DNA from: an uncultured Mollicutes bacterium
GTDB taxonomy: Bacteria; Bacillota_I; Bacilli_A; ML615J-28; CAG-313
Assembly (NCBI GenBank): GCA_900539265.1
Contig: UQBM01000033.1
Location: 1 to 18,426, forward strand
Direction of reading: 5' to 3'
Length of the DNA stretch: 18,426 bases
Made by a program: the position numbers and the translations under genes. Under the pieces are notes generated by a model. That model was given only the letters and a program-made list of their open reading frames with translations. It had not been told where the DNA came from and did not search any database. This document shows, in pieces, positions 1 through 6,900 of this stretch (position 1 is the stretch's first letter; the number at the start of each line of letters is the position of its first letter).

Positions 1-131
1 TTGATGCAAAGATTCTAAATGAATTAATTAATAAGATAGTTGTTTATGAAAGAGAGATTATTAATGGAGTTAGAACTCAAAAAATAGAGATAGAGTATAA
101 TTTTGTTAATAAAATAAAAAACGGGTCTTAA
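1..131 (+). CDS. Large serine recombinase, C-terminal end (partial)
   Basis: The frame is open from the window edge (first full codon at position 3) to TAA at 129-131 and gives 42 residues. It contains ELINKIVVYEREIINGVRTQ followed by KIEIEYNF. This matches the extreme C-terminus typical of DUF4368-type large serine recombinases from clostridial transposons and integrative elements, whose tail reads like LIDKIVVHE..x.GxRxQKVDIYY. The catalytic serine and zinc-ribbon domains lie outside the window. The gene ends only 20 bases before an Rhs core motif, so it probably marks the end of an element inserted into an Rhs gene. The family assignment rests on the tail alone. Confidence 0.75.
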   Translation, partial: DAKILNELINKIVVYEREIINGVRTQKIEIEYNFVNKIKNGS

Positions 132-150
132 TTTTTACAAGACACCTGTT

Positions 151-798
151 ATGTACGTAGATCCTAGTGGCCATTTAGCTTGGTGGGTAATTGGTTTAAT
201 AATAACAGCAATTTTACTTATTGGTGGAGCAACTTTTGGCGGTATAACAGCTTATCAGCAAGGTCGTGATGTAGGAACAGGAATATGGGAAGGTTTATTA
301 TCAGCGGCAATGATTGCGGCTTCTGCATGGTTAATTGTAGGTAGTTTTTACGTGCCTAATGGAGTGACAAGCAATTTAGGACTTATGATGTTTACATATG
401 GTGCAAATACTCTACTTGGAATGGTTCAAGCTGGTGCTACACAAATAAGGTATAGTAATAGTAAAGGAGATCATTGGTCATCTAATTTAACTAGATCTTT
501 ATATGCTAATATACCAAAAATATATATATCTAAAGCTATTCCAAAAACAATCCCTGTTGCCACTCAATTCACTTGGCATATTGGTGAAAAATATCAATAT
601 ACTATTCCTGGTGAAGGTGGAGTATTTTATGATTATAGAACAGTTGGAGATGCCTTTTCATTATTTAAAAATTATTTAGGTAAAGAAACAAGATGGTATC
701 AAAAAGTTGGTGCAATTTTAAGTGTAGGATCATCTCTCATTTCAACGTATAATTCAATTTTTGGGGAACCACAATACGAAGAATGGATAGTTTATTAG
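151..798 (+). pseudogene. Rhs/YD-repeat toxin C-terminal fragment (N-terminally truncated)
   Basis: The 215-codon frame opens with PVMYVDPSGH (cct gtt just precedes the ATG). This is the conserved end of the RHS-repeat-associated core that separates the delivery scaffold from the variable toxin tip. A glycine- and alanine-rich hydrophobic stretch follows (about residues 10-66), then a C-terminal region (about 75-215) that I do not recognise as a known toxin fold. No ribosome binding site precedes the ATG, and the thousands of bases of YD repeats expected upstream are missing. A serine-recombinase gene end sits there instead. The fragment is probably a silent tip left after element insertion or rearrangement. 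It could also be an orphan toxin cassette used by recombination. The Rhs origin is fairly sure; the toxin activity is unknown. Confidence 0.72.
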
Positions 799-811
799 GA
801 GGTTATTAAAA

Positions 812-1015
812 ATGATGAAATTATTTAAAAACGTTATGATTTTGATTGGTATAATTATATCATTTTCTATATATGAATTTCTATGTCATGATGGTACATT
901 AGATTTTTATGTGATTCTTAAAAGATCTATAATTCTTGCAATAATAGGTATAATTTTGCTATTGGTTATTGAAATGATAAAATACTTCAAAAAACGTAAA
1001 AAAGAAAATAACTAG
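812..1015 (+). CDS. Small two-helix membrane protein, candidate immunity protein to the Rhs tip
   Basis: This is a 67-residue protein with two predicted membrane helices (about residues 7-24 and 38-57) and a lysine-rich C-terminal tail (KYFKKRKKE), suggesting the tail faces the cytoplasm. AGGAGG at 797-802 overlaps the stop codon of the Rhs fragment and gives excellent spacing to ATG 812; a second ATG follows immediately at 815. A small gene directly 3' of an Rhs tip is the usual place for the cognate immunity protein, and a membrane location would fit a toxin acting at the membrane. There is no recognised family, so the immunity role is inferred from position only. Confidence 0.6.
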   Translation: MMKLFKNVMILIGIIISFSIYEFLCHDGTLDFYVILKRSIILAIIGIILLLVIEMIKYFKKRKKENN

Positions 1016-1085
1016 TTTGTTATCAAATTGTAATATAATTAAATAATATGTATCAGATGTTTAAAACGGAGGATTATTTATTAGG

Positions 1086-1640
1086 GTGAATATTGGTATT
1101 CAAGGATCAAAGACTATAATAATTAAATATGAAGAATTAATGGAAATGTTTGTATGGGATGTAAAAATTATTAATCGGTATTATAAACAATATAATTATA
1201 TAGGTTTACCATACTCTATTGTCAAACTCAAAAAAGAAAAATTAGGATACAATAAAAATCATATTATAACTCAATTAAAAGATTTTTATTTAAATGAACA
1301 AGATAATATAGGCATAAATGGTGTAAAAAAAATATTTAATATAATAGAAGAATTGATTTACAAATACAAACAAAATTCTTATCATATATTATCAATATTT
1401 GAGAGATATAAAGATTTTAAGATAATGCAATTAGATCAGTGTGAAATTTTAGAATTGTATGATGTAATGAAAAATAATAATTTAATATTGAAATTAATTA
1501 ATTATTGTAAAATTTATTATGCAAAATTTCTATATACTAATGAAGATAAATACATAGAAAAAATTAATATATTTTTAGAAGAAATTAAAGGTATTGAAAA
1601 AATAAATAAACATATTGTTAATAGCCTTTGTGGGGAATAA
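1086..1640 (+). CDS. Hypothetical helical protein in the Rhs immunity region
   Basis: This is a 184-residue, lysine-, isoleucine- and asparagine-rich, probably all-helical soluble protein with no signal peptide or membrane segment and no family I recognise. The start chosen is GTG 1086. The only ribosome binding site, CGGAGG at 1067-1072, is 13 bases upstream, which is longer than ideal, so the start is uncertain. It lies between two small membrane-protein genes behind the Rhs tip, and Rhs loci often collect arrays of orphan immunity genes, so this could be one. Its AT content is even higher than its neighbours', consistent with transfer. Function unknown. Confidence 0.55.
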   Translation: MNIGIQGSKTIIIKYEELMEMFVWDVKIINRYYKQYNYIGLPYSIVKLKKEKLGYNKNHIITQLKDFYLNEQDNIGINGVKKIFNIIEELIYKYKQNSYHILSIFERYKDFKIMQLDQCEILELYDVMKNNNLILKLINYCKIYYAKFLYTNEDKYIEKINIFLEEIKGIEKINKHIVNSLCGE

Positions 1641-1671
1641 TTTATATATTTGGTTTATAAAATTTAAGAGA

Positions 1672-1989
1672 ATGTTGTGTATGGATGGTACTTTACAGTT
1701 ATCAATTAATTTGATTTTATATTTAATTGTTATTATATTTTTTCCTTTGTCAAAAAGAAACAAGTATTTTGGATTAAGATTTAAAAAGTGTTTTTTGTCT
1801 GAAAAATTATGGCATAAAATACATTTAAGAGCCTCAATAGTTACAATACCATTTGCATTATTAGACTTAGTGCTAATTTTTGTAGAGGATATATCAATAA
1901 AGAAATACTTGGCTATAATTATTTTAGTATCAGTAATTATATTATGGAATTTAGTTGTAAAATTTACAAGTATAAAAGAGCAAATTTAA
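1672..1989 (+). CDS. SdpI-family membrane protein (probable toxin-immunity type)
   Basis: The protein is about 105 residues with three hydrophobic segments. After the first segment it carries KRNKYFGLRFKKCFLSEKLW followed by HKIH. This matches the SdpI/YfhL domain signature (N..yGlR...tl.se..W.k.H) that precedes the second helix. SdpI of Bacillus subtilis protects against the secreted toxin SdpC, and many homologues are small orphan immunity-like membrane proteins. I chose ATG 1672; ATG 1681 has better spacing to AAGAG at 1666-1670, and a TTG at 1615 would overlap the previous gene but has no ribosome binding site. Its place behind the Rhs fragment and two other small genes suggests an immunity island. 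The domain call is good; the protected-against toxin is unknown. Confidence 0.68.
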   Translation: MLCMDGTLQLSINLILYLIVIIFFPLSKRNKYFGLRFKKCFLSEKLWHKIHLRASIVTIPFALLDLVLIFVEDISIKKYLAIIILVSVIILWNLVVKFTSIKEQI

Positions 1990-2006
1990 ATTTAAAAAGG
2001 AAGTTA

Positions 2007-2054
2007 GCACCTGCTAATCTGGGAATTAAGTAAGCCAGCATGCAGGTGCTTTTT
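2007..2054 (+). terminator. Structured terminator hairpin
   Basis: GCACCTGC (2007-2014) pairs with GCAGGTGC (2042-2049), with an inner CTGG/CCAG helix (2019-2022 with 2035-2038), followed by TTTTT and a T-rich tail. It lies 17 bases after the SdpI-like gene. A strong ribosome binding site (GAAGGAGGG, about 2064-2072) follows but no start codon is placed after it. Confidence 0.75.
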
Positions 2055-2129
2055 CTTTTACCAGAAGGAGGGATAAAAAATTAATAGATTTTCTAAAAAG
2101 TAAAAACAACAACATTTTACTAATATATA

Positions 2130-2174
2130 AGAGAACAGTAAAACCTGGAAAAAAGGAATACTGTCCTCTTTTTT
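2130..2174 (+). terminator. Terminator or attenuator hairpin before the sigma-like gene
   Basis: AGAGAACAGTA (2130-2140) pairs with TACTGTCCTCT (2159-2169) with one internal A/C mismatch, followed by TTTTTT. It stands 32 bases upstream of the gene at 2206, so it may act as an attenuator for that gene rather than as an end of the preceding transcript. Confidence 0.7.
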
Positions 2175-2205
2175 CATTTTATAAAGAAAGGTTAGGTAAA
2201 AAAGT

Positions 2206-2496
2206 ATGAAAATGAAAATTATTTATAAGTTTGCTGATGGAACAATATCAGAGGTAGAAGTTGAAGAAGAAGTAGGACAAGCCATTATCGTATCACGTAG
2301 AGAAGAAGAAAATTACGAAAGAAAGATGAGATACCACTGTCTTGTATCGATTGATAAATTGGAGTATGAAGGAATGCAGTTTGCTGACCCAGATACACCA
2401 ATGTCAATACTAGAAAGAAAAATTGAAGAAGAACAGCAAAAAGCTTTAAATGATTATATTATGAGTCACTTAACTGAAACACAAAGAAGAATTTGA
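2206..2496 (+). CDS. Phage/integrative-element sigma-like protein, C-terminally truncated
   Basis: This 96-residue protein begins MKMKIIYKFADGTISEVEVE and continues with a SRREEEN...RYHCLVSID core, then FADPDTPMSILERKIEEE. The pattern matches a widespread small sigma-70-like/HTH protein of clostridial integrative elements and phages. In those homologues a 'L(T/S)E.Q' segment is followed by a region-4-like helix-turn-helix. Here the frame stops right after LTETQRRI, so the DNA-binding part is absent. AAAGG about 14 bases upstream serves as ribosome binding site. Truncation by a point change or small deletion is likely, as part of the decay of the element around it. The family call is from memory of sequence patterns. 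Confidence 0.62.
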   Translation: MKMKIIYKFADGTISEVEVEEEVGQAIIVSRREEENYERKMRYHCLVSIDKLEYEGMQFADPDTPMSILERKIEEEQQKALNDYIMSHLTETQRRI

Positions 2497-2529
2497 AAAA
2501 AATTTAAATAAATAGGGTATCAAAACTCA

Positions 2530-2587
2530 AAAAAATCTCCTTATAGTGAAAGGAAAGAAGCACGACCTTTCAGAAAGGAGATTTTTT
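2530..2587 (+). promoter_or_regulatory. Attenuator-like hairpin sequestering the next gene's RBS
   Basis: AAAAAATCTCCTT (2530-2542) is perfectly complementary to AAGGAGATTTTTT (2575-2587), with a second inner helix GAAAGG (2548-2553)/CCTTTC (2566-2571). The 3' arm contains the AAAGGAG ribosome binding site (2574-2580) of the ATG at 2591 and also ends in a U-run. The structure could terminate transcription and block translation of that gene. Confidence 0.72.
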
Positions 2588-2590
2588 ATT

Positions 2591-2812
2591 ATGAGAAGAA
2601 ATTTAAAAGTGCAAGTAACCAAAGGTGGAATCACTAGCAGTGATGTAGTCATTAAGACAATTGATGCCAATGATGAAAATGTAAAAAAGTTATTTGGTGA
2701 ACTTCGAAGAATGACAATCATCATACCTGGTGGAACTATCGATAAGGTAATCATTACCGAAGAGAAAGAAGGTGAAGAAGATGGAGAAGAATCATGCGAT
2801 ACTGTCGGCTAG
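2591..2812 (+). CDS. Small phage-type protein upstream of DUF2800
   Basis: This 73-residue acidic-tailed protein starts MRRNLKVQVTKGGITSSDVV and has a mid-segment KLFGELRRMTIIIPGGTIDK. The start at 2591 is chosen because AAAGGAG lies 10 bases upstream; the longer in-frame start at 2546 falls inside the hairpin. I do not know a function, but short proteins of this kind precede DUF2800 genes in the DNA-replication modules of Bacillota prophages. Its end overlaps the DUF2800 gene start by 32 bases, which suggests translational coupling. Expression is probably limited by the hairpin that covers its ribosome binding site. Confidence 0.6.
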   Translation: MRRNLKVQVTKGGITSSDVVIKTIDANDENVKKLFGELRRMTIIIPGGTIDKVIITEEKEGEEDGEESCDTVG

Positions 2813-2975
2813 TTCAAGTGCAAGATGGCTAGCGTGTACTCCAAGTGCAAGGCTTGAGTTAGAGTTTGAAGACTATGAATCAGTTGCTGCACAAGAAGGA
2901 ACAGCAGCACATGCACTTGCTGAACACAAGTTAAAAAGAAAATTAAAGATGAAATTTATTTACAATATCAAATAA
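2781..2975 (+). pseudogene. DUF2800 phage protein, N-terminal fragment
   Basis: The frame starts MEKNHAILSASSSARWLACT and continues PSARLELEF, then EGTAAHALAEHKLKRKL. This is the typical N-terminus of DUF2800 phage proteins (HA.LSaSSs.RWlaCpPSa.le..f....s..A.EGT.AH.laE.kl), which belong to the RecB/Cas4-like nuclease group in phage replication modules. Family members run to several hundred residues. Here the frame ends after 64 codons (MKFIYNIK then TAA) and nothing downstream resumes the domain, so about 80 percent is missing and the catalytic residues are gone. ATG 2781 is preferred over GTG 2772 because of the family start and the AAGG spacing. It is a remnant of a deleted phage or integrative element. 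Confidence 0.75.
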
Positions 2976-3010
2976 CTTTTTAGACGTCAAATGACAGTAA
3001 AGTAAATGAA

Positions 3011-3036
3011 ATGTCCTCTACAAAGAGGGCATTTTT
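3011..3036 (+). terminator. Terminator after the DUF2800 fragment
   Basis: ATGTCCTCT (3011-3019) pairs with AGAGGGCAT (3024-3032) with one T-G wobble and a 4-base loop, followed by TTTT. Confidence 0.78.
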
Positions 3037-3433
3037 ATTCTTAGGGGTATTTTTATAGAATTTAAATCAAAAAAAATAATGATTATAAATTGAGGTGAAT
3101 CAGTGATACTACTTAGAGTTGTCATTAAGAAAAGATGGGGTATTAAGATTATTATTGAAAATTGTTTTTAACATGAGTTGATAAAATAAAATATTTGATG
3201 ATGTTTTGTAAAGAATATATATAAGATAAAAATTGCAAAAGTATAGGAGAACGAAAAGATAAAACGATAGTAGATACATATATTTATGATTGTTTTTTGT
3301 TATAATGCTATGAAAGTGATAATAGAAAAAGAAACAAGAGTGGAAAAATTGAGAATGCTTTAATCTAGTAAATCCAGTAAAAATAGAATTAGTAAAAATT
3401 ACTAGCACTTATATGAGGAATAATTATTTTTTA

Positions 3434-3442
3434 TGATATAAT
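3434..3442 (+). promoter_or_regulatory. Extended -10 promoter of the 3479-6835 operon
   Basis: TGATATAAT is a perfect TGn extended -10 with consensus TATAAT. No good -35 is seen at the expected distance. It lies 36 bases before ATG 3479. Confidence 0.6.
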
Positions 3443-3478
3443 GTAATAATGATTTTAATTATGATGAATGGAGGGTAA

Positions 3479-4087
3479 ATGAAAAATAATAAAAAGTTGC
3501 AAATAAATAGTGATTGGTATGTCCCAATTATTCTTTTCATTATTGGTATAATTGTATACATTGTTGATTTAGTAATAAATAAGTTTAGAATCTTATCCAT
3601 TTTTCAAGTTTTTGGTTGTTGGGCATTTTCATGTGTGATTCCCATTGCCAATACTCGACTTGAAGTCAAAGCTCCGATAATTGTTAATGTTTTAATTGCA
3701 ATTTTGATTTTTATTGGTGCTTTTTTAGGTGGTGTTTTTGCCTTTTACGATCTTATAAGTTATTGGGATACGATTTGTCATACTTTTTTTGGCATTGTAA
3801 GTGGCAGTTTTTTTATATATTTTTTAAGATTATTTCATATAGATAGGATAAATTTTATTGCAATTGCCATTTTAGAATTTACTTTTACATTAGGACTTGC
3901 AGCAGGTTGGGAAATAATCGAATTTATAATTGATTGTTTATATGAAACTGATTTTCAAAAAGTTGTTTTAAGCATGCAAGATGGTAAACTTCCTCAATGG
4001 GATACTATGATTGATATTATTGTTGCTTTATTTGGTAGCATAATACATTATATTTTTTATATTTTACAGATAAAAAAAGTAAAATAA
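3479..4087 (+). CDS. Polytopic membrane protein, YjdF/DUF2238-like
   Basis: This is a 202-residue protein with about six hydrophobic segments (roughly 14-33, 38-57, 66-90, 98-117, 124-150, 176-197). Polar residues sit inside or beside the helices: D97 and H101 (YWDTICHTFFG), E145 and E148 (GWEIIEFIID), D175 and D179 (DTMIDII). This D...H...G / E..E / D...D pattern resembles the YjdF/DUF2238 family of small membrane proteins, whose biochemical role is not established. The conserved acidic and histidine residues within the membrane hint at a metal- or lipid-active site, which is inference. It is the first gene of a + strand operon with 36 bases to the next start. GGAGG lies only 4 bases before the ATG. 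Confidence 0.62.
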   Translation: MKNNKKLQINSDWYVPIILFIIGIIVYIVDLVINKFRILSIFQVFGCWAFSCVIPIANTRLEVKAPIIVNVLIAILIFIGAFLGGVFAFYDLISYWDTICHTFFGIVSGSFFIYFLRLFHIDRINFIAIAILEFTFTLGLAAGWEIIEFIIDCLYETDFQKVVLSMQDGKLPQWDTMIDIIVALFGSIIHYIFYILQIKKVK

Positions 4088-4123
4088 ATTTTCAATTGTA
4101 TTCGTAAGTTGAAAGGAGCAAAC

Positions 4124-4939
4124 ATGAATATTATATATAATAGTGGTAGTGATTTTATAAAAGATAATTATCAAATTATTTCTAATAATCAACTTGAAAC
4201 CATTTTTTTTGTTGAAAATGCTAAAAAAATAAAATCAATTGATAAGAACAATTATATGATAAAAATATATAATAATTTCTCTTATTTATTAGCAATTCAT
4301 TGTCAAAATTATCCATTGGTATTATTTGGTGATTTAAAATTAGTAGATGAGTTGATTCTGGTATTAAATAAGAATAATTATCGTTTTGATAAAATATTGA
4401 CTAGTAAAAATTTAGGAGAAATTTTTTTACAATCTTATGAAAAAATAAATGGTGGTTTTCATTATATCAATTTATCAATGGACATAATGAGGTGTGATAC
4501 AATCAATAATTTTGATACGAAAGGGGTCAAGTGGGCAAAAGTTTTAGATGTTGAAGAAATTACCAAAATAATGGTTGCTTTTTATAAAGAGACTGCTAAT
4601 AATGAAGTTTCCTATCAAGAAACTTTAAAGAGGGTTAAGGAAAATATAAGTGATTTTGTAATAATCAAAAACGAAAAAAGAATTGTTTCTATTGCAAAAA
4701 AAACGAGAGAAACGGATTGTTTGTGTAGTATATCAGCTGTATATACGATAGAAAAAGAACGTAAAAAAGGATTTTCCAAAAAAATAGTTTCTTTTCTTAC
4801 AAATTATATTGTAACTAATCATAAAATAGCATATCTTTTTGTCGATAAGAATAATCCAATATCAAATCATTTATATCAAAGTATTGGATATGTATATGAT
4901 AAACCACAGTTTGAGTTTATATATCAAAGTTATCAATAA
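4124..4939 (+). CDS. GNAT-family N-acetyltransferase
   Basis: This is a 271-residue protein. The C-terminal half (about 135-271) has GNAT features: a strand then SISAVYTIEKERKKGFSKKI, where the [RQ]xxGxG/A acetyl-CoA loop is represented by ERKKGFSKK, and later YLFVDKNNPISNHLYQSIGY, the typical motif B tail (D.xN..S..LY...GY). The N-terminal ~130 residues are a divergent, probably non-catalytic GNAT-like or accessory domain; two-domain GNATs of this size are common in Bacillota. ATG 4124 is chosen because AAAGGAG lies 7-8 bases upstream; the TTG at 4109 lies before it. The substrate cannot be predicted. Operonic with its neighbours (40-base gap downstream). Confidence 0.78.
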   Translation: MNIIYNSGSDFIKDNYQIISNNQLETIFFVENAKKIKSIDKNNYMIKIYNNFSYLLAIHCQNYPLVLFGDLKLVDELILVLNKNNYRFDKILTSKNLGEIFLQSYEKINGGFHYINLSMDIMRCDTINNFDTKGVKWAKVLDVEEITKIMVAFYKETANNEVSYQETLKRVKENISDFVIIKNEKRIVSIAKKTRETDCLCSISAVYTIEKERKKGFSKKIVSFLTNYIVTNHKIAYLFVDKNNPISNHLYQSIGYVYDKPQFEFIYQSYQ

Positions 4940-4979
4940 TTTTTCAAAATAACATAATAGTTAAAAATGGAGTATGAAG

Positions 4980-5993
4980 ATGCAAAAAAAAAGAGTTATA
5001 TTCATTTTATTAATGTTTTTCTTATTACTGAATTGTGTGAGTTGCCAAAAAAAATATGTTACTAATCTTAACCATTTAGAAAAAAAGCCAACAATTGATT
5101 TTTTGCAACCATGGAATTTTTGTCAATATAAATTAGTAGAAATGAATATTCATTTTATGAAATTAAAAGAGTTTGGTATTGATACTGTAATTATTCAAAA
5201 TGTTGCAAATTTTAATAAAGGTAAAATGGAAATCAGTTACTATGATACTTCAGCATCTGTTGAAACTAAATATGCTAATTTTTTAGATATGGTTTTTAGT
5301 GCTGCTCAAAATACCTCAATGAATATTATATTAGGTTTATCTTTTGATGAATATTGGTGGGATGATAAAGAACATAGATATAATGATGATAGTGTGCATA
5401 TTTTTTTAAAAAATGATGTATTTGTTTTGGAAGAATTGGTGAATCAATATAAACCGGATGGGTGGTATCTATCAAATGAAATGTATAGTAATACCTCAGA
5501 ATATGAAAACAACTGGAGTTATTATATAAATGAAATCATTCAATATATTGATTGCTTTACACCTAATACTCCTCTTTATATTTCCCCTTTTTTAAAATCA
5601 AATTTTATAATGACTAAAAATCAAACTAAAAAAATGTGGACAGAATTTCTAAAGAATACAAACTTTCGAGAAATAGATGTTTTTATGCCCCAAGATGGAT
5701 ATGGCAATGCAGCTATTCAATATAGCATAAATAAAGAAAATCATATAAATATGTTAAATTATATGATATGGGAAGTTTGCAAAAACAATTCAAAAGCAAA
5801 ATTTTATTTAAATTTAGAATTATATGCTAAAAATGGATATGCAGATGTAGAAAGAATTATGCATCAAATTGCTTTTGCCAATGAAATTGCGGAAGGAATT
5901 GCTACTTTTTCAATTTCGCACTATTATATTGTTGATAATAGTGATTGTGGGAAAAGATATATGGATGCATTAAACAACTATGGGGGTTTTTAA
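4980..5993 (+). CDS. Lipoprotein with DUF4434-like (TIM-barrel glycosidase-like) domain
   Basis: This is a 337-residue secreted protein. The signal peptide MQKKRVIFILLMFF continues into LLLNCVSCQKK, giving two candidate lipidation cysteines (C19, C22), so it is probably anchored outside the membrane. The mature part has TIDFLQPWNF then MKLKEFGIDTVIIQNVANF, matching the DUF4434 pattern (G.FlQ.W ... G.dt.iiQ). It goes on to GLSFDEYWW, PDGWYLSNEMY, DVFMPQDGYG and KFYLNLELYA, ordered like the strand ends of a (beta/alpha)8 glycoside-hydrolase-like barrel. E-containing strands such as SNE and NLE are candidate active-site positions. ATG 4980 has GGAG 7 bases upstream, whereas ATG 4974 is too close to it. 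No substrate can be assigned. Confidence 0.72.
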   Translation: MQKKRVIFILLMFFLLLNCVSCQKKYVTNLNHLEKKPTIDFLQPWNFCQYKLVEMNIHFMKLKEFGIDTVIIQNVANFNKGKMEISYYDTSASVETKYANFLDMVFSAAQNTSMNIILGLSFDEYWWDDKEHRYNDDSVHIFLKNDVFVLEELVNQYKPDGWYLSNEMYSNTSEYENNWSYYINEIIQYIDCFTPNTPLYISPFLKSNFIMTKNQTKKMWTEFLKNTNFREIDVFMPQDGYGNAAIQYSINKENHINMLNYMIWEVCKNNSKAKFYLNLELYAKNGYADVERIMHQIAFANEIAEGIATFSISHYYIVDNSDCGKRYMDALNNYGGF

Positions 5994-5995
5994 AA

Positions 5996-6835
5996 ATGGA
6001 AAATAAATTATTAATAGTAGATGGGCATAATCTATTGTTTCAAATGTTTTATGGAATGCCAAATAAAATAAGAAATGAAAATGGAAAGTCAATCCACGCC
6101 GTAATAGGTTTTATCGGAGCTTTAAATAAATTGATAAAATGGATTGAACCTACTCATTGTGTCATTTTATTTGATGGCGAACATCCCAATAAAAGAAATG
6201 AAGTCTTACCGGAATATAAAGCGAATCGCATAGATTATTCCAAAGTTTTAGATGATGATAATCCATTTTCTCAATTGAATGATATTTATAAGGCCTTGGA
6301 TTACATACATATTAAGTATGTAGAAGTAGAAGAGTTTGAAACAGATGATGTTATTTCTAGTTATGTAAAACAATATGGGAATACTATTCAAATTTATATT
6401 TCTTCATTTGATAGTGACTACTTTCAATTAGTGAATGAAAATGTTAAAATTATTCGTTATCGTGGAAAAAATAGTATTATTTGTGATTCTGAATATATTT
6501 TTCATAAATTTAGCATCGAACCGGCTTTATATGCGGATTATAAATCTTTAGTTGGTGATTCTGCTGATAACATCAAAGGAATTGTAGGAGTTGGTCCTAA
6601 AACTGCTACAAAAATTATTCGAAATTATGGTAGTATAGATGATATTTACCAAAAGATAGAACAAATCAAAGATATGAAAATAAAACAACTTCTTTTTGAT
6701 AATCAAGAATTGGTGAGAAGAAATTATCAGTTAATCAAACTAGATTCAATTGCACCAATTCCTTTTGAAATGGAAGAATTGGTCTTAAATGATGAAAAAT
6801 TAGTTACAATGAATATTATAAGAGCAATTAGTTAG
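5996..6835 (+). CDS. Standalone 5'-3' exonuclease (FEN/Pol I N-domain type)
   Basis: This is a 279-residue protein with the full FEN-family layout: VDGHNLLFQMF with metal ligand D9; FDGEHPNKR with D60, then PEYKANR; EFETDDVI (acidic cluster at 113-118); SSFDSDYFQLV (D139, D141); and VGDSADNIKGIVGVGPKTAT (D188, D191, then the helix-hairpin-helix DNA-binding turn). It is the size of YpcP-type exonucleases and lacks the polymerase domain. These enzymes remove RNA primers and flaps in DNA replication and repair. The start is 2 bases after the lipoprotein stop, with GGGGG at 5982-5986 as ribosome binding site. It is the last gene of the operon, which is unusual company for a replication enzyme. 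Confidence 0.9.
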   Translation: MENKLLIVDGHNLLFQMFYGMPNKIRNENGKSIHAVIGFIGALNKLIKWIEPTHCVILFDGEHPNKRNEVLPEYKANRIDYSKVLDDDNPFSQLNDIYKALDYIHIKYVEVEEFETDDVISSYVKQYGNTIQIYISSFDSDYFQLVNENVKIIRYRGKNSIICDSEYIFHKFSIEPALYADYKSLVGDSADNIKGIVGVGPKTATKIIRNYGSIDDIYQKIEQIKDMKIKQLLFDNQELVRRNYQLIKLDSIAPIPFEMEELVLNDEKLVTMNIIRAIS

Positions 6836-6847
6836 AAATTGAATAAT

Positions 6848-6900
6848 AAAAACGTCTATTTAAAGTGGTGTGGATCACTTTTATAATAGACGTTTTATTT
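6848..6900. terminator. Bidirectional terminator between convergent genes
   Basis: AAAACGTCTATT (6849-6860) is perfectly complementary to AATAGACGTTTT (6885-6896), with an inner AAAGTG/CACTTT helix. The A-run on one side and T-run on the other allow termination in both directions, between the exonuclease (+) and the flavoprotein (-). Confidence 0.88.

Larger units (their letters stand above)
2976..3478. other. Gene-poor scar after the phage remnant
   Basis: About 500 bases hold no convincing gene. Seen here are a terminator (3011-3036), an extended -10 box TGTTATAAT at 3298-3306 with no clear -35 or gene behind it (only a 17-codon ATG frame at 3310-3363 without a ribosome binding site), and the promoter of the next operon at 3434-3442. 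An antisense frame across 3109-3408 has no ribosome binding site or family resemblance. The stretch looks like decayed DNA between the element remnant and the core operon. Confidence 0.6.

Noticed and set aside
3310..3363. 17-codon ORF behind an extended -10 box
   Set aside because: The ATG lies at or before the predicted transcript start and has no ribosome binding site.
3109..3408. Minus-strand open frame of 99 codons
   Set aside because: No ribosome binding site and low-complexity Phe/Tyr/Leu-rich translation typical of antisense AT-rich DNA. It lies in a gene-poor stretch and resembles no family.
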